The translations under genes and the position numbers were made by a program. From Agrobacterium leguminum (lineage in GTDB: Bacteria; Pseudomonadota; Alphaproteobacteria; Rhizobiales; Rhizobiaceae), in NCBI RefSeq assembly GCF_015704895.1, contig NZ_JADQWB010000021.1:1-64000 (forward strand): a DNA stretch of 64,000 nt. The letters run 5' to 3'. Position 1 is the first letter of the stretch; every line of letters starts with the position of its first letter. A model generated the notes under the pieces. That model saw only the letters and a list, made by a program, of their open reading frames with translations, ran no database searches and had not been told where the DNA came from. Shown one piece after another: positions 43,466 through 52,559 of this stretch.

Positions 43466-44341
43466 ATGACCCTCCTCCGCCACCGCATCCTCCCCATCCT
43501 CACCGTCCTCCTCGCCATCCTCATCCTCTGGCACCTCGCGGTCGTCTACCTCAACATGCCATTCGCCCGCGACCAGGCCACCCGCGCCGGTCAAACGCCG
43601 GGCTTCTTCGAACTCCTGCCGCAAACCTTCGCCCAGGAACGCCCGGTTCTCCCCGCCCCGCACCAGATTGCCGCCGAACTGTGGGACACCACGGTCAACA
43701 AGGCCATCACCTCCAAACGCAGCCTCATCTATCACGCCGGCGTCACGCTTTCGGCCACGCTACTCGGTTTCGCCATCGGTGCGGCGCTCGGCATCCTGCT
43801 TGCCGTCGCCATCGTGCATAACCGCGCCATGGACCGCTCCGTCATGCCGTGGATCATCGCCAGCCAGACCATTCCGATCCTCGCCGTCGCGCCGATGATC
43901 ATCGTCGTCCTGAATTCCATCGGCATTTCCGGGCTGCTGCCGAAGGCGCTGATCTCCACCTATCTTTCCTTCTTCCCCATCGTCGTCGGCATGGTGAAGG
44001 GCCTCAGAAGCCCGGAGACGATCCAGCTCGACCTGATGCACACCTATAATGCCTCGCCCGGCCAGATATTCTGGAAGCTGCGCTGGCCCGCAGCCCTGCC
44101 CTATCTCTTCACCTCGCTGAAGATCGCCGTCGCCATCGCGCTGGTCGGCGCCATCGTCGGTGAATTGCCGACAGGCGCCGTTGCCGGGCTCGGCGCGCGC
44201 CTGCTTTCCGGCTCCTATTACGGCCAGACGGTGCAGATATGGGCGGCGCTGTTCATGGCCGCCGGTGTGGCTGCCCTTCTGGTGTCCATCATCGGCATCG
44301 CCCATGCCGCCGTCCTCAAGAGAATGGGAGCCCGGCCATGA
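43466..44341 (+). CDS. ABC transporter permease 1, pyrimidine operon
   Basis: 291-residue inner-membrane permease (BPD_transp_1, SsuC/TauC-like). A long first helix (ILTVLLAILILWHLAVVYL) is followed by a periplasmic segment and about five helices, with the EAA-type loop DLMHTYNASPGQIFWKLRWPAALPYL. Its stop overlaps the start of a second permease (ATGA), so the importer uses a heterodimer. It starts about 50 bases beyond the family A repeat; a ribosome site CGAGGGCACCGCA precedes the ATG. Confidence 0.9.
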   Translation: MTLLRHRILPILTVLLAILILWHLAVVYLNMPFARDQATRAGQTPGFFELLPQTFAQERPVLPAPHQIAAELWDTTVNKAITSKRSLIYHAGVTLSATLLGFAIGAALGILLAVAIVHNRAMDRSVMPWIIASQTIPILAVAPMIIVVLNSIGISGLLPKALISTYLSFFPIVVGMVKGLRSPETIQLDLMHTYNASPGQIFWKLRWPAALPYLFTSLKIAVAIALVGAIVGELPTGAVAGLGARLLSGSYYGQTVQIWAALFMAAGVAALLVSIIGIAHAAVLKRMGARP

Positions 44342-45210
44342 CCCATCCCGGCTGGTTTTTCGGCGCGATCCTGTTCTGGCTTGCCGCCTGGGCCTTCAAC
44401 GAATGGCTGGTGCGCCGCCGTTTCTCCACACCAGCGGCAAAACGTATCGGCCGCATCGCCGTGCCGCTCCTCTTCGGACTGGCGATCCTCGCACTCTGGG
44501 AAGGCGTGGTGCGCGGTTTCTCCGTGCCGCCCATCCTGCTGCCGGCCCCAAGCGCCATCCTCGCACGGCTCGCCGGCTCCCTGCCGATCCTCTGGGCCGA
44601 TTTCCGCCAGACCTTCATCAAATCGGTGCTGACGGGTTATGTGCTGGGCTGCGGCCTCGGTTTCCTCGTCGCCATTCTCATCGACCGCTCGCCTTTCCTG
44701 CAGCGCGGGCTGCTGCCCATCGGCAATTTCGTCTCGGCTCTGCCGGTCGTCGGCGTAGCACCGATCATGGTCATGTGGTTCGGCTTCGACTGGCAGTCGA
44801 AAGTCGCCGTCGTCGTCATCATGACCTTCTTCCCCATGCTGGTGAACACGGTGCAGGGGCTTGCCGCTTCCAGCCACATGGAGCGCGACCTGATGCGCAC
44901 CTATGCCGCCGGCTGGTGGCAGACATTGGTGAAGCTGCGCCTGCCCGCCGCCTGGCCCTTCATCTTCAACGCGCTGAAGATCAATTCCACGCTGGCGCTG
45001 ATCGGCGCCATCGTCGCGGAGTTTTTCGGCACGCCCATCGTCGGCATGGGTTTCCGCATCTCGGCGGAAATGGGCCGTAGCAATGTCGATATGGTCTGGG
45101 CCGAAATCGCGGTCGCCGCGCTCGCCGGCTCCGGCTTTTATGGTCTCGTGGCGCTCGCGGAGCGGGCCGTCACCTTCTGGCATCCGTCCGTCCGTGGGGG
45201 ACGAACGTAA
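44338..45210 (+). CDS. ABC transporter permease 2, pyrimidine operon
   Basis: 290-residue permease beginning MTHPGWFFGAILFWLAAWAF, with about seven hydrophobic stretches and the loop MERDLMRTYAAGWWQTLVKLRLPAAWPFIF for ATPase contact. It is related to the preceding permease and co-translated with it. ATG at 44338 is preferred to a frame extending left to 44239, which overlaps the first permease extensively. It is followed directly by the binding-protein gene. Confidence 0.9.
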   Translation: MTHPGWFFGAILFWLAAWAFNEWLVRRRFSTPAAKRIGRIAVPLLFGLAILALWEGVVRGFSVPPILLPAPSAILARLAGSLPILWADFRQTFIKSVLTGYVLGCGLGFLVAILIDRSPFLQRGLLPIGNFVSALPVVGVAPIMVMWFGFDWQSKVAVVVIMTFFPMLVNTVQGLAASSHMERDLMRTYAAGWWQTLVKLRLPAAWPFIFNALKINSTLALIGAIVAEFFGTPIVGMGFRISAEMGRSNVDMVWAEIAVAALAGSGFYGLVALAERAVTFWHPSVRGGRT

Positions 45211-45230
45211 TAATGAAAAAGGGAACAGCG

Positions 45231-46223
45231 ATGAAAATGAAACTTGCATCCATGCTTCTTGCCGGCGCATCACTCCTGACCGCTTTCGGAGCGCAGGCCG
45301 CCGACAAGATCACCCTGCAGCTGAAATGGGTCACCCAGGCGCAGTTCGCCGGATATTACGTGGCCAAGGACAAGGGTTTTTACGAAGCCGAAGGCCTCGA
45401 TGTCGACATCAAGCCCGGCGGCCCGGACATTGCACCGGCGCAGGTTCTGGCCGGCGGCGGTGCTGACGTCATCGTCGACTGGATGCCATCCGCACTCGCC
45501 ACCCGCGAAAAGGGCGTGCCGCTGGTCAATATCGCCCAACCGTTCAAATCGTCAGGCATGATGCTGACCTGCCTGAAAGAAACCGGCATCACCAAGCCGG
45601 AGGATTTCAAGGGCAAGACGCTGGGCGTCTGGTTCTTCGGCAATGAATATCCGTTCCTGTCGTGGATGGCGCACCTGAAAATCCCGACCACCGGTGGGGC
45701 GGACGGCGTGACCGTTCTGAAACAGGGCTTCAATGTCGATCCACTGCTGCAGAAACAGGCCGCCTGCATTTCCACCATGACCTATAATGAATATTGGCAG
45801 GTCATCGATGCCGGCATCAAGCCGGAGGAACTCGTCACCTTCAAATACGAGGCGGAAGGCGTGGCGACGCTGGAAGACGGGCTTTACGTTCTGGAAGACA
45901 AGCTGAAGGACGCCAAGTTCAAGGAAGACATGGTCAAATTCGTCCGCGCTTCGATGAAGGGCTGGAAATGGGCGGAAGAAAACCCGGACGATGCCGCCGG
46001 CATCGTGCTGGAAAACGACGCCTCCGGCGCCCAGACCGAAAAACACCAGAAGCGCATGATGGGCGAAGTGGCAAAACTCACCGCCGGCTCGAAGGGCGCA
46101 CTCGACAAGGCGGACTATGACCGTACCGTCAAGACGCTGCTGGGCGGCGGTTCCGATCCGGTCATCACCAAGGAACCGACTGGCGCCTTCACCACCGAAA
46201 TCACCGATGCGGCGCTGAAATAG
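45231..46223 (+). CDS. NMT1/THI5-like ABC substrate-binding protein
   Basis: About 330 residues, exported. The signal peptide MKMKLASMLLAGASLLTAFG ends in AQAA before DKITLQLKWVTQAQFAGYYV. The motifs AQFAGYYVAKDKGFYEAEGLDVDI and ADVIVDWMPSALATREKG define the NMT1/THI5 family, which binds pyrimidine-like compounds such as HMP, as well as sulfonates. ATG at 45231 has AGGGAAC upstream; ATG at 45213 is an alternative. It closes the rutR-controlled operon and fits uptake of uracil, thymine or a pyrimidine derivative; the ligand is inferred from operon content. Confidence 0.9.
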   Translation: MKMKLASMLLAGASLLTAFGAQAADKITLQLKWVTQAQFAGYYVAKDKGFYEAEGLDVDIKPGGPDIAPAQVLAGGGADVIVDWMPSALATREKGVPLVNIAQPFKSSGMMLTCLKETGITKPEDFKGKTLGVWFFGNEYPFLSWMAHLKIPTTGGADGVTVLKQGFNVDPLLQKQAACISTMTYNEYWQVIDAGIKPEELVTFKYEAEGVATLEDGLYVLEDKLKDAKFKEDMVKFVRASMKGWKWAEENPDDAAGIVLENDASGAQTEKHQKRMMGEVAKLTAGSKGALDKADYDRTVKTLLGGGSDPVITKEPTGAFTTEITDAALK

Positions 46224-46243
46224 TCGGACCGACCGCCAAATCA

Positions 46244-46272
46244 CCGAACGCGCGGTATTTCCGCGCGTTCGG
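46244..46272 (+). terminator. Hairpin ending the pyrimidine operon
   Basis: CCGAACGCGCGG-TATTT-CCGCGCGTTCGG is a perfect 12-base stem beginning 20 bases beyond the binding-protein stop. No T-run follows, but stability and location make it the likely transcript end. Confidence 0.65.
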
Positions 46273-46301
46273 ATTCACGAAGAAAATTTAAGACCTCTCC
46301 T

Positions 46302-46416
46302 CCGTCATGCCGGACTAGATCCGGCATCCAGCCACGGCGCGTCTGCGCCGTGAAAAGAGTCTCTCGCGATCAAGGACTTGATCGCGCTGGACCCCGGATC
46401 TAGTCCGGGGTGACGG
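46302..46416. repeat. Palindromic intergenic repeat, family C, long copy
   Basis: 115-base element starting CCGTCATGCCGGACTAGAT and ending with the reverse complement of nearly the same 23 bases (two differences). It has an inner CACGGCGC/GCGCCGTG hairpin and a GCGATCAAG/CTTGATCGC hairpin. A shorter copy of the same element lies at 55458-55528. Confidence 0.82.
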
Positions 46417-46797
46417 TATGCGGATGATACGTTTTGCCAAAACGCACAGATTTTGCGAAACTTTACGAACAATGCGAACATGCACTCCACTGGTAACCCA
46501 TTTGACGAATTACAATATCCCGACCTATACAAAAATGTATATCAACCATCGCGGCTATGCGGATTGATTTGTACGACAACAAGAATTACAGTCCCGCCCA
46601 CAAGACTGCCAAATTTGATCTTGTAAAATAAGCACAGGGCAAAGGTGCTTAAGATTCGCGTTGAGGGGCGTTTGAATCGGGAGGATCGAAAAGGAAGTAT
46701 TGTGATCCCTTGTTTCACATTCGCTATCGCATGACCTTTTAAAAATGAGCCCTGGGGCTGCAGGACATGCGATCGGATATTGCGCGAGCCAAGACAC
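46417..46797. other. Intergenic region before the RND efflux operon
   Basis: About 380 AT-rich bases. Probably holds the efflux operon promoter. No regulator gene, clear operator or other element was recognised. Confidence 0.35.
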
Positions 46798-47991
46798 ATG
46801 CAGCATAAAGTCACGTTTAACCGCTTTGTATTCCTTCTTCTTTCCGCAACGGCGCTTCCCCTCTCCGCAGCCGCCGAGGGAGAGGCGCAGGCGCCGGTCA
46901 AACAGCAGAACCTGCCTTCCATCATCGTCGCCCATGCGGCAAAACGCGATCTCGTGGACCGCATCATCGCCACCGGCACGATCCGCCCCGTGGACGAGAT
47001 CTACGTCCAGCCGCTGGTCGACGGCCTGTCGATCGACACGCTGAACGCCGATATCGGCGACCGGGTGGAAGCGAATGCGGTTCTGGCCGTGCTGTCCTCC
47101 GACAGCCTCGTGCTGCAAAAGAGCCAGCTTGAGGCCAACAAGGCCAAGGCCGAAGCCTCCGTCACCCAGTCGAAGGCGCAGGTGCTGGAAGCGCAGGCCA
47201 ATCTCAATGACGCCCTTCGCCAGCGCGACCGCGCCGCCAAGCTCGGCCAGAGCGGCTCCGGCTCCGTCTCCGAGACGGAAAAGACCGAAGCGGCCGCTCA
47301 GGTGGCGCAGGCCCGCCTCGATGCGGCCAAACAGGCCGTTTCCGCCGGCGAAGCCGACATCAAGGTCGTCGACGCGCAGATCGATGACATCGATCTGAAG
47401 CTGACGCGCACCGGCGTGAAAACCCCGGTCGCCGGCATCGTATCCGCCAAGAACGCCAAGGTTGGCGCAATCGCCAGCGGTGCGGGAAATCCGCTGTTCA
47501 CCGTCATCAAGGACGGCGCGATAGAACTCGTCGCCGATCTCTCCGAGACCGATATCCAGAAGGTCAAGGCAGGCCAGAAAGCCTATTTGACGGTTGCCGG
47601 CGGAGCTGAGAAAATAGAGGGCAAGGTGCGCCTCGTTTCACCCACCGTCGACCCGACGACGCGCCTCGGCTCCGTGCATGTGGTTCTGCCGACCGACAGC
47701 CCGGCGCGTTCCGGCATGTATGCCAGCGCGGCGATCATCGTCGAGGAGACGAATGCGCTCGCTTTGCCGCTGTCGGCCGTCACCTCCGGGCGTGAAGGCT
47801 CGACCACCCGCAAGGTGGAAGGCGACGTCGTCAAGCAGGTGAAGATCGAGACCGGCATCGAAGACGGCGGTTTTATCGAGATTGTCAGCGGTCTTGCCGC
47901 TGGAGACAAGGTTGTCGAGAAAGCTGGAGCATTCGTGCGTGATGGTGACCGGATAAGACCGGTGGAAGCCCAGACGGCTGCGTCCAACTGA
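46798..47991 (+). CDS. RND efflux periplasmic adaptor (membrane fusion protein)
   Basis: 397-residue exported adaptor. A signal peptide ends around LSAAAEG; ATGTIRPVDEIYVQPLVDG opens the barrel-sandwich, a long coiled coil (about residues 100-200, rich in Q, A and K) forms the hairpin to the outer-membrane channel, and the lipoyl second half is VKTPVAGIVSAKNAKVGAI. ATG at 46798 follows a weak ribosome site. It precedes the RND pump gene by 13 bases and works with it; an outer-membrane channel gene is not in this operon. No local repressor gene is present. Confidence 0.9.
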   Translation: MQHKVTFNRFVFLLLSATALPLSAAAEGEAQAPVKQQNLPSIIVAHAAKRDLVDRIIATGTIRPVDEIYVQPLVDGLSIDTLNADIGDRVEANAVLAVLSSDSLVLQKSQLEANKAKAEASVTQSKAQVLEAQANLNDALRQRDRAAKLGQSGSGSVSETEKTEAAAQVAQARLDAAKQAVSAGEADIKVVDAQIDDIDLKLTRTGVKTPVAGIVSAKNAKVGAIASGAGNPLFTVIKDGAIELVADLSETDIQKVKAGQKAYLTVAGGAEKIEGKVRLVSPTVDPTTRLGSVHVVLPTDSPARSGMYASAAIIVEETNALALPLSAVTSGREGSTTRKVEGDVVKQVKIETGIEDGGFIEIVSGLAAGDKVVEKAGAFVRDGDRIRPVEAQTAASN

Positions 47992-48004
47992 CTGAGGGAA
48001 TGAG

Positions 48005-51000
48005 ATGAACTTTTCCGCATGGTCAATCCGTAACCCGATTGCGCCGCTGCTCGGCTTCGCGCTTTTGATGATCCTCGGCATGCAGGCGTTCAACACCCTG
48101 CCCATCACCCGTTTTCCGAACATCGACGTTCCCGTCGTGGCCGTCACGGTCACCCAGAGCGGCGCTTCGCCGTCCGAGCTGGAAATGCAGGTGACGAAGG
48201 AGATCGAGGACGCCGTCGCCGCCATCAGCGGCGTCGACGAAATCCAGTCCACCGTGGTCGACGGACAGTCGACGACAACGGTTGTCTTCCGCATCGAAAA
48301 GCCGACGGAAGAAGCGGTTCAGGACACCAAGGACGCCATCGACAAGATCCGCAGCGATCTGCCCGCCGATATCGAAGTGCCCGTCGTCAGCAAGATCGAC
48401 GTCGAGGGACAGGCGATCCAGACCTTCGCCGTCTCTTCGCCCAACATGACGCTGGAAGAACTGTCCTGGTTCGTGGATGACACGATCAAGCGTTCGCTCC
48501 AGGGCCAGTCCGGCATCGGCAAGGTCGACCGCTACGGCGGCGCGGACCGCGAGGTGCGCGTATCGCTGAGCCCCGAAAAGCTCGACGCCTATGGCATCAC
48601 CGCAACCGAGGTGAACAGCCAGCTGCGCGGCACCAATATCGATCTCGGTTCCGGCCGCGGCCAGGTCGGCGGCAACGAGCAGACCATCCGCACGCTCGGC
48701 GACACGCGCGATGTGAGCCAGCTCGCCAACACCACGATTGCGCTTTCCAACGGCCGCTTCGTCAAGCTCTCCGAGCTCGGCACGGTCACCGACACCTATC
48801 AGGAACAGAAATCCTTCTCGCGCTTCAACGGCAACCCCGCCGTCACCTTCGCGGTGTTCCGTTCCAAGGGTGCGAGCGAGGTATCGGTCGCCGAAACCGT
48901 GGCGGCAAGCCTCGATGAGGTGCGCAAGAATCATCCGGATGTGTCGATTGAAATGGTCGATGACGCCGTCTATTTCACCTATGGCAACTACAAGGCCGCG
49001 CTCGACACGCTGATCGAAGGCGCGATCCTCGCCGTCATCGTCGTCCTGCTCTTCCTGCGCAACTGGCGCGCAACCCTGATTGCCGCCGTGGCGCTGCCGC
49101 TTTCCGCGATCCCGACCTTCTGGATCATGGATATTATGGGCTTCTCGCTCAACCTCGTCAGCTTCCTGGCGCTCACGCTCGCCACGGGTATTCTCGTGGA
49201 CGACGCCATCGTGGAAATCGAGAACATCGCCCGCCATATCAAGATGGGCAAGACGCCCTATCGGGCGGCACTCGAAGCGGCAGATGAAATCGGCCTTGCC
49301 GTCATCGCCACCAGCTTCACCATCATCGCCGTCTTCGTGCCGGTGTCGTTCATGCCCGGCATTCCCGGCCAGTACTTCATCCAGTTCGGCCTCACCGTCG
49401 CCTTCTCGGTGTTCTTCTCGCTCGCCGTGGCCCGTCTCATCACACCCTTGATGGCGGCCTATCTGATGCGCGCCGAAGATGCGATGGACGATCACCACGA
49501 CAATGACAGCCGGCTGATGAAGGCCTATACGCGCATGGTGACCGCCACCACCCGCAAATGGTGGGCGCGCTATCTGACACTGCTCGGCGCCATCGGCTTC
49601 CTCGTCGCTTCCGTCATTCTGCTTGCCGGCGTTCCGGGCAGCTTCCTGCCGCCGGACGACGCCTCGCGCGTGACGCTTTCGGTGGAACTGCCGCCCAATG
49701 CGACGCTCGACGAAACCGACCGCACGACGACCCAGATTTATCATGCCCTGCGTGACATCAACGGCGTCGAAAGCGTCTTCATCCTCGGCGGCGCTTCGCC
49801 CAAGGGCGATCTGGAGCTTCGCCGCGCCACCGTCAACGTCATCCTCCAGCACATCGATCATTCGCTGCTCAAGCTGGTGGTCAACAAGGGGCTGGGCTCC
49901 ATTCCGCTCATCGGCCAATATCTGCCGAAGGTGGAGGAAAAGGGCCGCATACGTCCGCAATGGGATGTGGAACGGGATATTTTCGCGCAGGTGCGCGGCA
50001 TTCCGGATGTCCGCATCATCAAGCTGAACGACCGTGCGGAACGCGAGCTCTCCTTCAACTTCCTCTCGACGAACGAGAAGGATCTGAACGACGCCGTCGG
50101 TATTCTCGAGAGCCGCCTGCGCGCCTCGCCCATCCTTGCCAATGTCAGCTCGGAAGGTGCCCTGCCCCGCCCCGAACTGCAAATCCGCCCGCGCAAGGAT
50201 GAAATCGCCCGTCTCGGCATCACGCCGCAGCAGATTTCGCAGACCGTGCGTGTCGCCACCATCGGCGATATCGATGCGCAGCTGACGAAGATTTCGCTGG
50301 ATGACCGGCAGATTCCGATCCGCGTGCAGGCCTCGCTCGATACCCGCCGCGATCTCGCCACCATCCGCGCGCTGAAGATCAAGACCGCCTCCGGGTCGCT
50401 GGTACCGCTCTACAGCGTTGCCGATATCGACTATTCGGAAGGTCCAAGCTCGATCAAGCGCAACGACCGCAACCGCGTGGTCTCCATCGGCTCCGACGTT
50501 CCCTTCGGCACGGCGCTCGATACCTCGACGGCCGAGTTCAAGCGCATCGTGTCGGAAACCGACCTGCCGGCAAGCGTTCGCCTTGCCGAAAGCGGCGACG
50601 CCAAGGTGCAGGGCGAAATGCAGCAGGGCTTCGTCAACGCCATGCTGCTCGGTCTGATGCTGGTGCTGGTCGTGCTCATCCTGCTGTTCAAGGATGTCAT
50701 CCAGCCCTTCACCATCCTGTTCTCGCTGCCGCTTGCCATCGGCGGCGTGGCGGTCGCGCTCATCATCACGCAGAACGCGCTGTCCATGCCCGTTCTCATC
50801 GGCATCCTGATGCTGATGGGCATCGTGACGAAGAACGCCATCCTGCTGGTGGATTTCGCCATCGAAATGCGCCGTCACGGCATGGAACGGGTACATGCCA
50901 TGGTCGAGGCCGGCCGCAAGCGCGCCCGCCCGATCATCATGACCTCCATCGCCATGTCGGCGGGCATGTTGCCCTCCGCGCTCGGCGTCGGCGAAGGCGG

Positions 51001-51325
51001 TTCGTTCCGCGCGCCGATGGCGATTGCGGTGATCGGCGGCATCATCGTCTCGACGGTGCTGTCGCTCATCGTGGTGCCGGCCTTCTTCCTCATCATGGAC
51101 GACCTGTCGCGCCTGCTCGCCCACCTCTTCGGCCGCTTCGTCGGCAAGAAGGAAGAGGAGGAAGAGGCCCTCTCCAACGAGAAACTCTCGGAGATCGCCC
51201 GCGAAAACAGCCTGGCGCTCTCCTCGCTGGAGGTACGCGTCGCCAGCATGGAAAAGGGCACCGGCGACAAGGCCGCGGACAAGGGCAGCAACATATTACG
51301 GCTACCGCCGCTCGCTGCGGAGTGA
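48005..51325 (+). CDS. RND efflux pump, HAE-1/MdtB type, with long C-terminal tail
   Basis: 1106-residue inner-membrane pump. It begins MNFSAWSIRNPIAPLLGFAL and contains two copies of the helix set and porter domain. The proton-relay aspartates lie in GILVDDAIVEIENI, and the second half has LIGILMLMGIVTKNAILLVDFAIEM. Most relatives have about 1030-1050 residues; here a hydrophilic acidic tail of roughly 60-80 residues (KKEEEEEALSNEKLSEIA and on) follows the last helix. It forms one operon with the adaptor. The substrate is unknown, and a terminator follows the stop. Confidence 0.93.
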   Translation: MNFSAWSIRNPIAPLLGFALLMILGMQAFNTLPITRFPNIDVPVVAVTVTQSGASPSELEMQVTKEIEDAVAAISGVDEIQSTVVDGQSTTTVVFRIEKPTEEAVQDTKDAIDKIRSDLPADIEVPVVSKIDVEGQAIQTFAVSSPNMTLEELSWFVDDTIKRSLQGQSGIGKVDRYGGADREVRVSLSPEKLDAYGITATEVNSQLRGTNIDLGSGRGQVGGNEQTIRTLGDTRDVSQLANTTIALSNGRFVKLSELGTVTDTYQEQKSFSRFNGNPAVTFAVFRSKGASEVSVAETVAASLDEVRKNHPDVSIEMVDDAVYFTYGNYKAALDTLIEGAILAVIVVLLFLRNWRATLIAAVALPLSAIPTFWIMDIMGFSLNLVSFLALTLATGILVDDAIVEIENIARHIKMGKTPYRAALEAADEIGLAVIATSFTIIAVFVPVSFMPGIPGQYFIQFGLTVAFSVFFSLAVARLITPLMAAYLMRAEDAMDDHHDNDSRLMKAYTRMVTATTRKWWARYLTLLGAIGFLVASVILLAGVPGSFLPPDDASRVTLSVELPPNATLDETDRTTTQIYHALRDINGVESVFILGGASPKGDLELRRATVNVILQHIDHSLLKLVVNKGLGSIPLIGQYLPKVEEKGRIRPQWDVERDIFAQVRGIPDVRIIKLNDRAERELSFNFLSTNEKDLNDAVGILESRLRASPILANVSSEGALPRPELQIRPRKDEIARLGITPQQISQTVRVATIGDIDAQLTKISLDDRQIPIRVQASLDTRRDLATIRALKIKTASGSLVPLYSVADIDYSEGPSSIKRNDRNRVVSIGSDVPFGTALDTSTAEFKRIVSETDLPASVRLAESGDAKVQGEMQQGFVNAMLLGLMLVLVVLILLFKDVIQPFTILFSLPLAIGGVAVALIITQNALSMPVLIGILMLMGIVTKNAILLVDFAIEMRRHGMERVHAMVEAGRKRARPIIMTSIAMSAGMLPSALGVGEGGSFRAPMAIAVIGGIIVSTVLSLIVVPAFFLIMDDLSRLLAHLFGRFVGKKEEEEEALSNEKLSEIARENSLALSSLEVRVASMEKGTGDKAADKGSNILRLPPLAAE

Positions 51326-51346
51326 AGCTTGCAGAATAACGATTGA

Positions 51347-51378
51347 AACGCCGGGCCCTGTGCCCGGCGTTTTCTTTT
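51347..51378 (+). terminator. Rho-independent terminator of the RND operon
   Basis: AACGCCGGGC-CCTGT-GCCCGGCGTT, a perfect ten-base stem, is followed by TTCTTTT, 21 bases beyond the pump stop. A textbook intrinsic terminator. Confidence 0.93.
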
Positions 51379-51412
51379 GGGGGATGCTTAAAGGGCAAAA
51401 CGTCGCCGCCTG

Positions 51413-51535
51413 TTTCTTCTCCCCGAGGGGGAGAAGGTGGCCCGAAGGGTCGGATGAGGGGGTACCTTCTCCGAACATCTCAACCCTCGCCCCCTCATCC
51501 CGCTGCCGCGACCTTCTCCCCCTCGGGGAGAAGAA
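51413..51535. repeat. Palindromic intergenic repeat, family B, long copy
   Basis: 123-base imperfect palindrome, beginning TTTCTTCTCCCCGAGGGGGA and ending in the reverse complement of that arm. The arms also share GGATGAGGGGG further in. A minimal copy, with only the tips of the two arms, is at 54086-54114. Confidence 0.82.
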
Positions 51536-51626
51536 ATATGTGGCACTCGCCCGCTCCATCTGCTCCACCGTGCTTTGAAGCACGAATGGCCCAGTCATTT
51601 CCTCCCCGTAACGACTGCAATCCTGT

Positions 51627-51640
51627 TTGATCGAAATCAA
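51627..51640. promoter_or_regulatory. Perfect FNR box upstream of sinR
   Basis: TTGATCGAAATCAA equals the FNR/FixK/FnrN consensus TTGAT-N4-ATCAA. It is centred about 71 bases before the ATG of the Crp/Fnr-family gene, compatible with activation under low oxygen by FnrN or with autoregulation. Confidence 0.85.
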
Positions 51641-51704
51641 TTCGCTTTCCAGGTGAACTGCTAATCTCCCTCGCATCGGGAATTGCCGGTCGAAGGATAA
51701 TGCG

Positions 51705-52487
51705 ATGAGCTCTTTTCAGATAGGCGTGCGGGAACACGAACATCCCCGGTTTCGTATCGCTTCGGACAGCCCGGCAAAAGGTATGAGCGGGAGCCGGATG
51801 GACGTGAACAAGACCGTGAAGCTGAGCAACAGGGACAGGAATATTCTGCTGCGTGCACCCTTGATCGGGATAGCGGATGATGCGGCAGCGTTGAAGCTGA
51901 TGGAGGCGGCGGCCATCACCAATGTGAACGCCCGCCATGTGCTCTTCAAGGAAGGCGAAGCGGCGCAGCATTTTTACTGCGTGCTGTCGGGTTATATCAG
52001 GCTTTACCGGCTGGACCGGCACGGGCGCGAGGCGGATGTGCGCGTCAGCGGCCCCGGCGATACCTTCAACGAATGCCTGATTTTCGGCAGCGATACCTAT
52101 CGCTACAGCGCGCAGGCGGCGGAAAGCTGCACCGTGGCGCGGTTCGAACTTGCGAGAATCCGCAGCCTGATCGATCAGGAGCCGGCGATCGCCAAGGCCG
52201 TCATGCGCTGCCTGTCCAACAGCCTGCTGGCCACCATGGATTGCATTGCCAACGACCGGCTGCAGACGGCGCCGCAACGTGTCGCCCATTACCTCATCAA
52301 TCAGGGCCCGCGCGATGCGACATCCTTTTCGCTGCGGCTGCCATTCCAGAAAAGCCTGCTCGCCGGCAAACTCGGCCTCGCGCCGGAAGCGCTGTCGCGC
52401 GCCTTTTCGGCGCTGAAAAAGGCTGGCGTTACCGTGCGCGGACGCATCGTGCAGGTCAATGACGTCGCCGCGCTGAAGCAGATCTGA
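51705..52487 (+). CDS. sinR: SinR-like Crp/Fnr-family transcriptional regulator
   Basis: 260-residue regulator. A cyclic-nucleotide-type beta-roll (about 50-165, with VLFKEGEAAQHFYCVLSGYIRLYRL) is joined by a dimer helix to an HTH (QKSLLAGKLGLAPEALSRAFSALKKAGV). There is no N-terminal cysteine cluster, so it is not itself an iron-sulfur oxygen sensor. AAGGA lies eight bases before the ATG. It matches the described A. tumefaciens SinR in family, in position between chvE and urease, and in having an FNR box; SinR is known to act downstream of FnrN in biofilm maturation. The name rests on that recall and should be tested by alignment. Confidence 0.78.
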   Translation: MSSFQIGVREHEHPRFRIASDSPAKGMSGSRMDVNKTVKLSNRDRNILLRAPLIGIADDAAALKLMEAAAITNVNARHVLFKEGEAAQHFYCVLSGYIRLYRLDRHGREADVRVSGPGDTFNECLIFGSDTYRYSAQAAESCTVARFELARIRSLIDQEPAIAKAVMRCLSNSLLATMDCIANDRLQTAPQRVAHYLINQGPRDATSFSLRLPFQKSLLAGKLGLAPEALSRAFSALKKAGVTVRGRIVQVNDVAALKQI

Positions 52488-52505
52488 AAATACCGGGAGA
52501 GGAGA

Positions 52506-52537
52506 AAGGGCGGGATGCCATCAGTCATTCCGCCCTT
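52506..52537. terminator. Bidirectional hairpin between sinR and the MBL gene
   Basis: AAGGGCGGGATG pairs with CATTCCGCCCTT (one G-T pair), an eight-base loop between them. It lies 19 bases after the sinR stop and 23 bases after the end of the convergent hydrolase gene, and may end both transcripts. Confidence 0.6.
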
Positions 52538-52559
52538 CTGCATGTCCGAAATCGGAAAA

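Noticed and set aside
43218-43524. Short frames inside the family A repeat
   Set aside because: They are produced by the palindromic repeat and have low-complexity, proline- and glycine-rich products.
48023-51124. 1033-codon minus-strand frame opposite the RND pump
   Set aside because: It is very rich in His, Asp, Arg and Gln with no family motif, and mirrors a well-supported pump gene; it is an antisense artefact of high G+C codon use.
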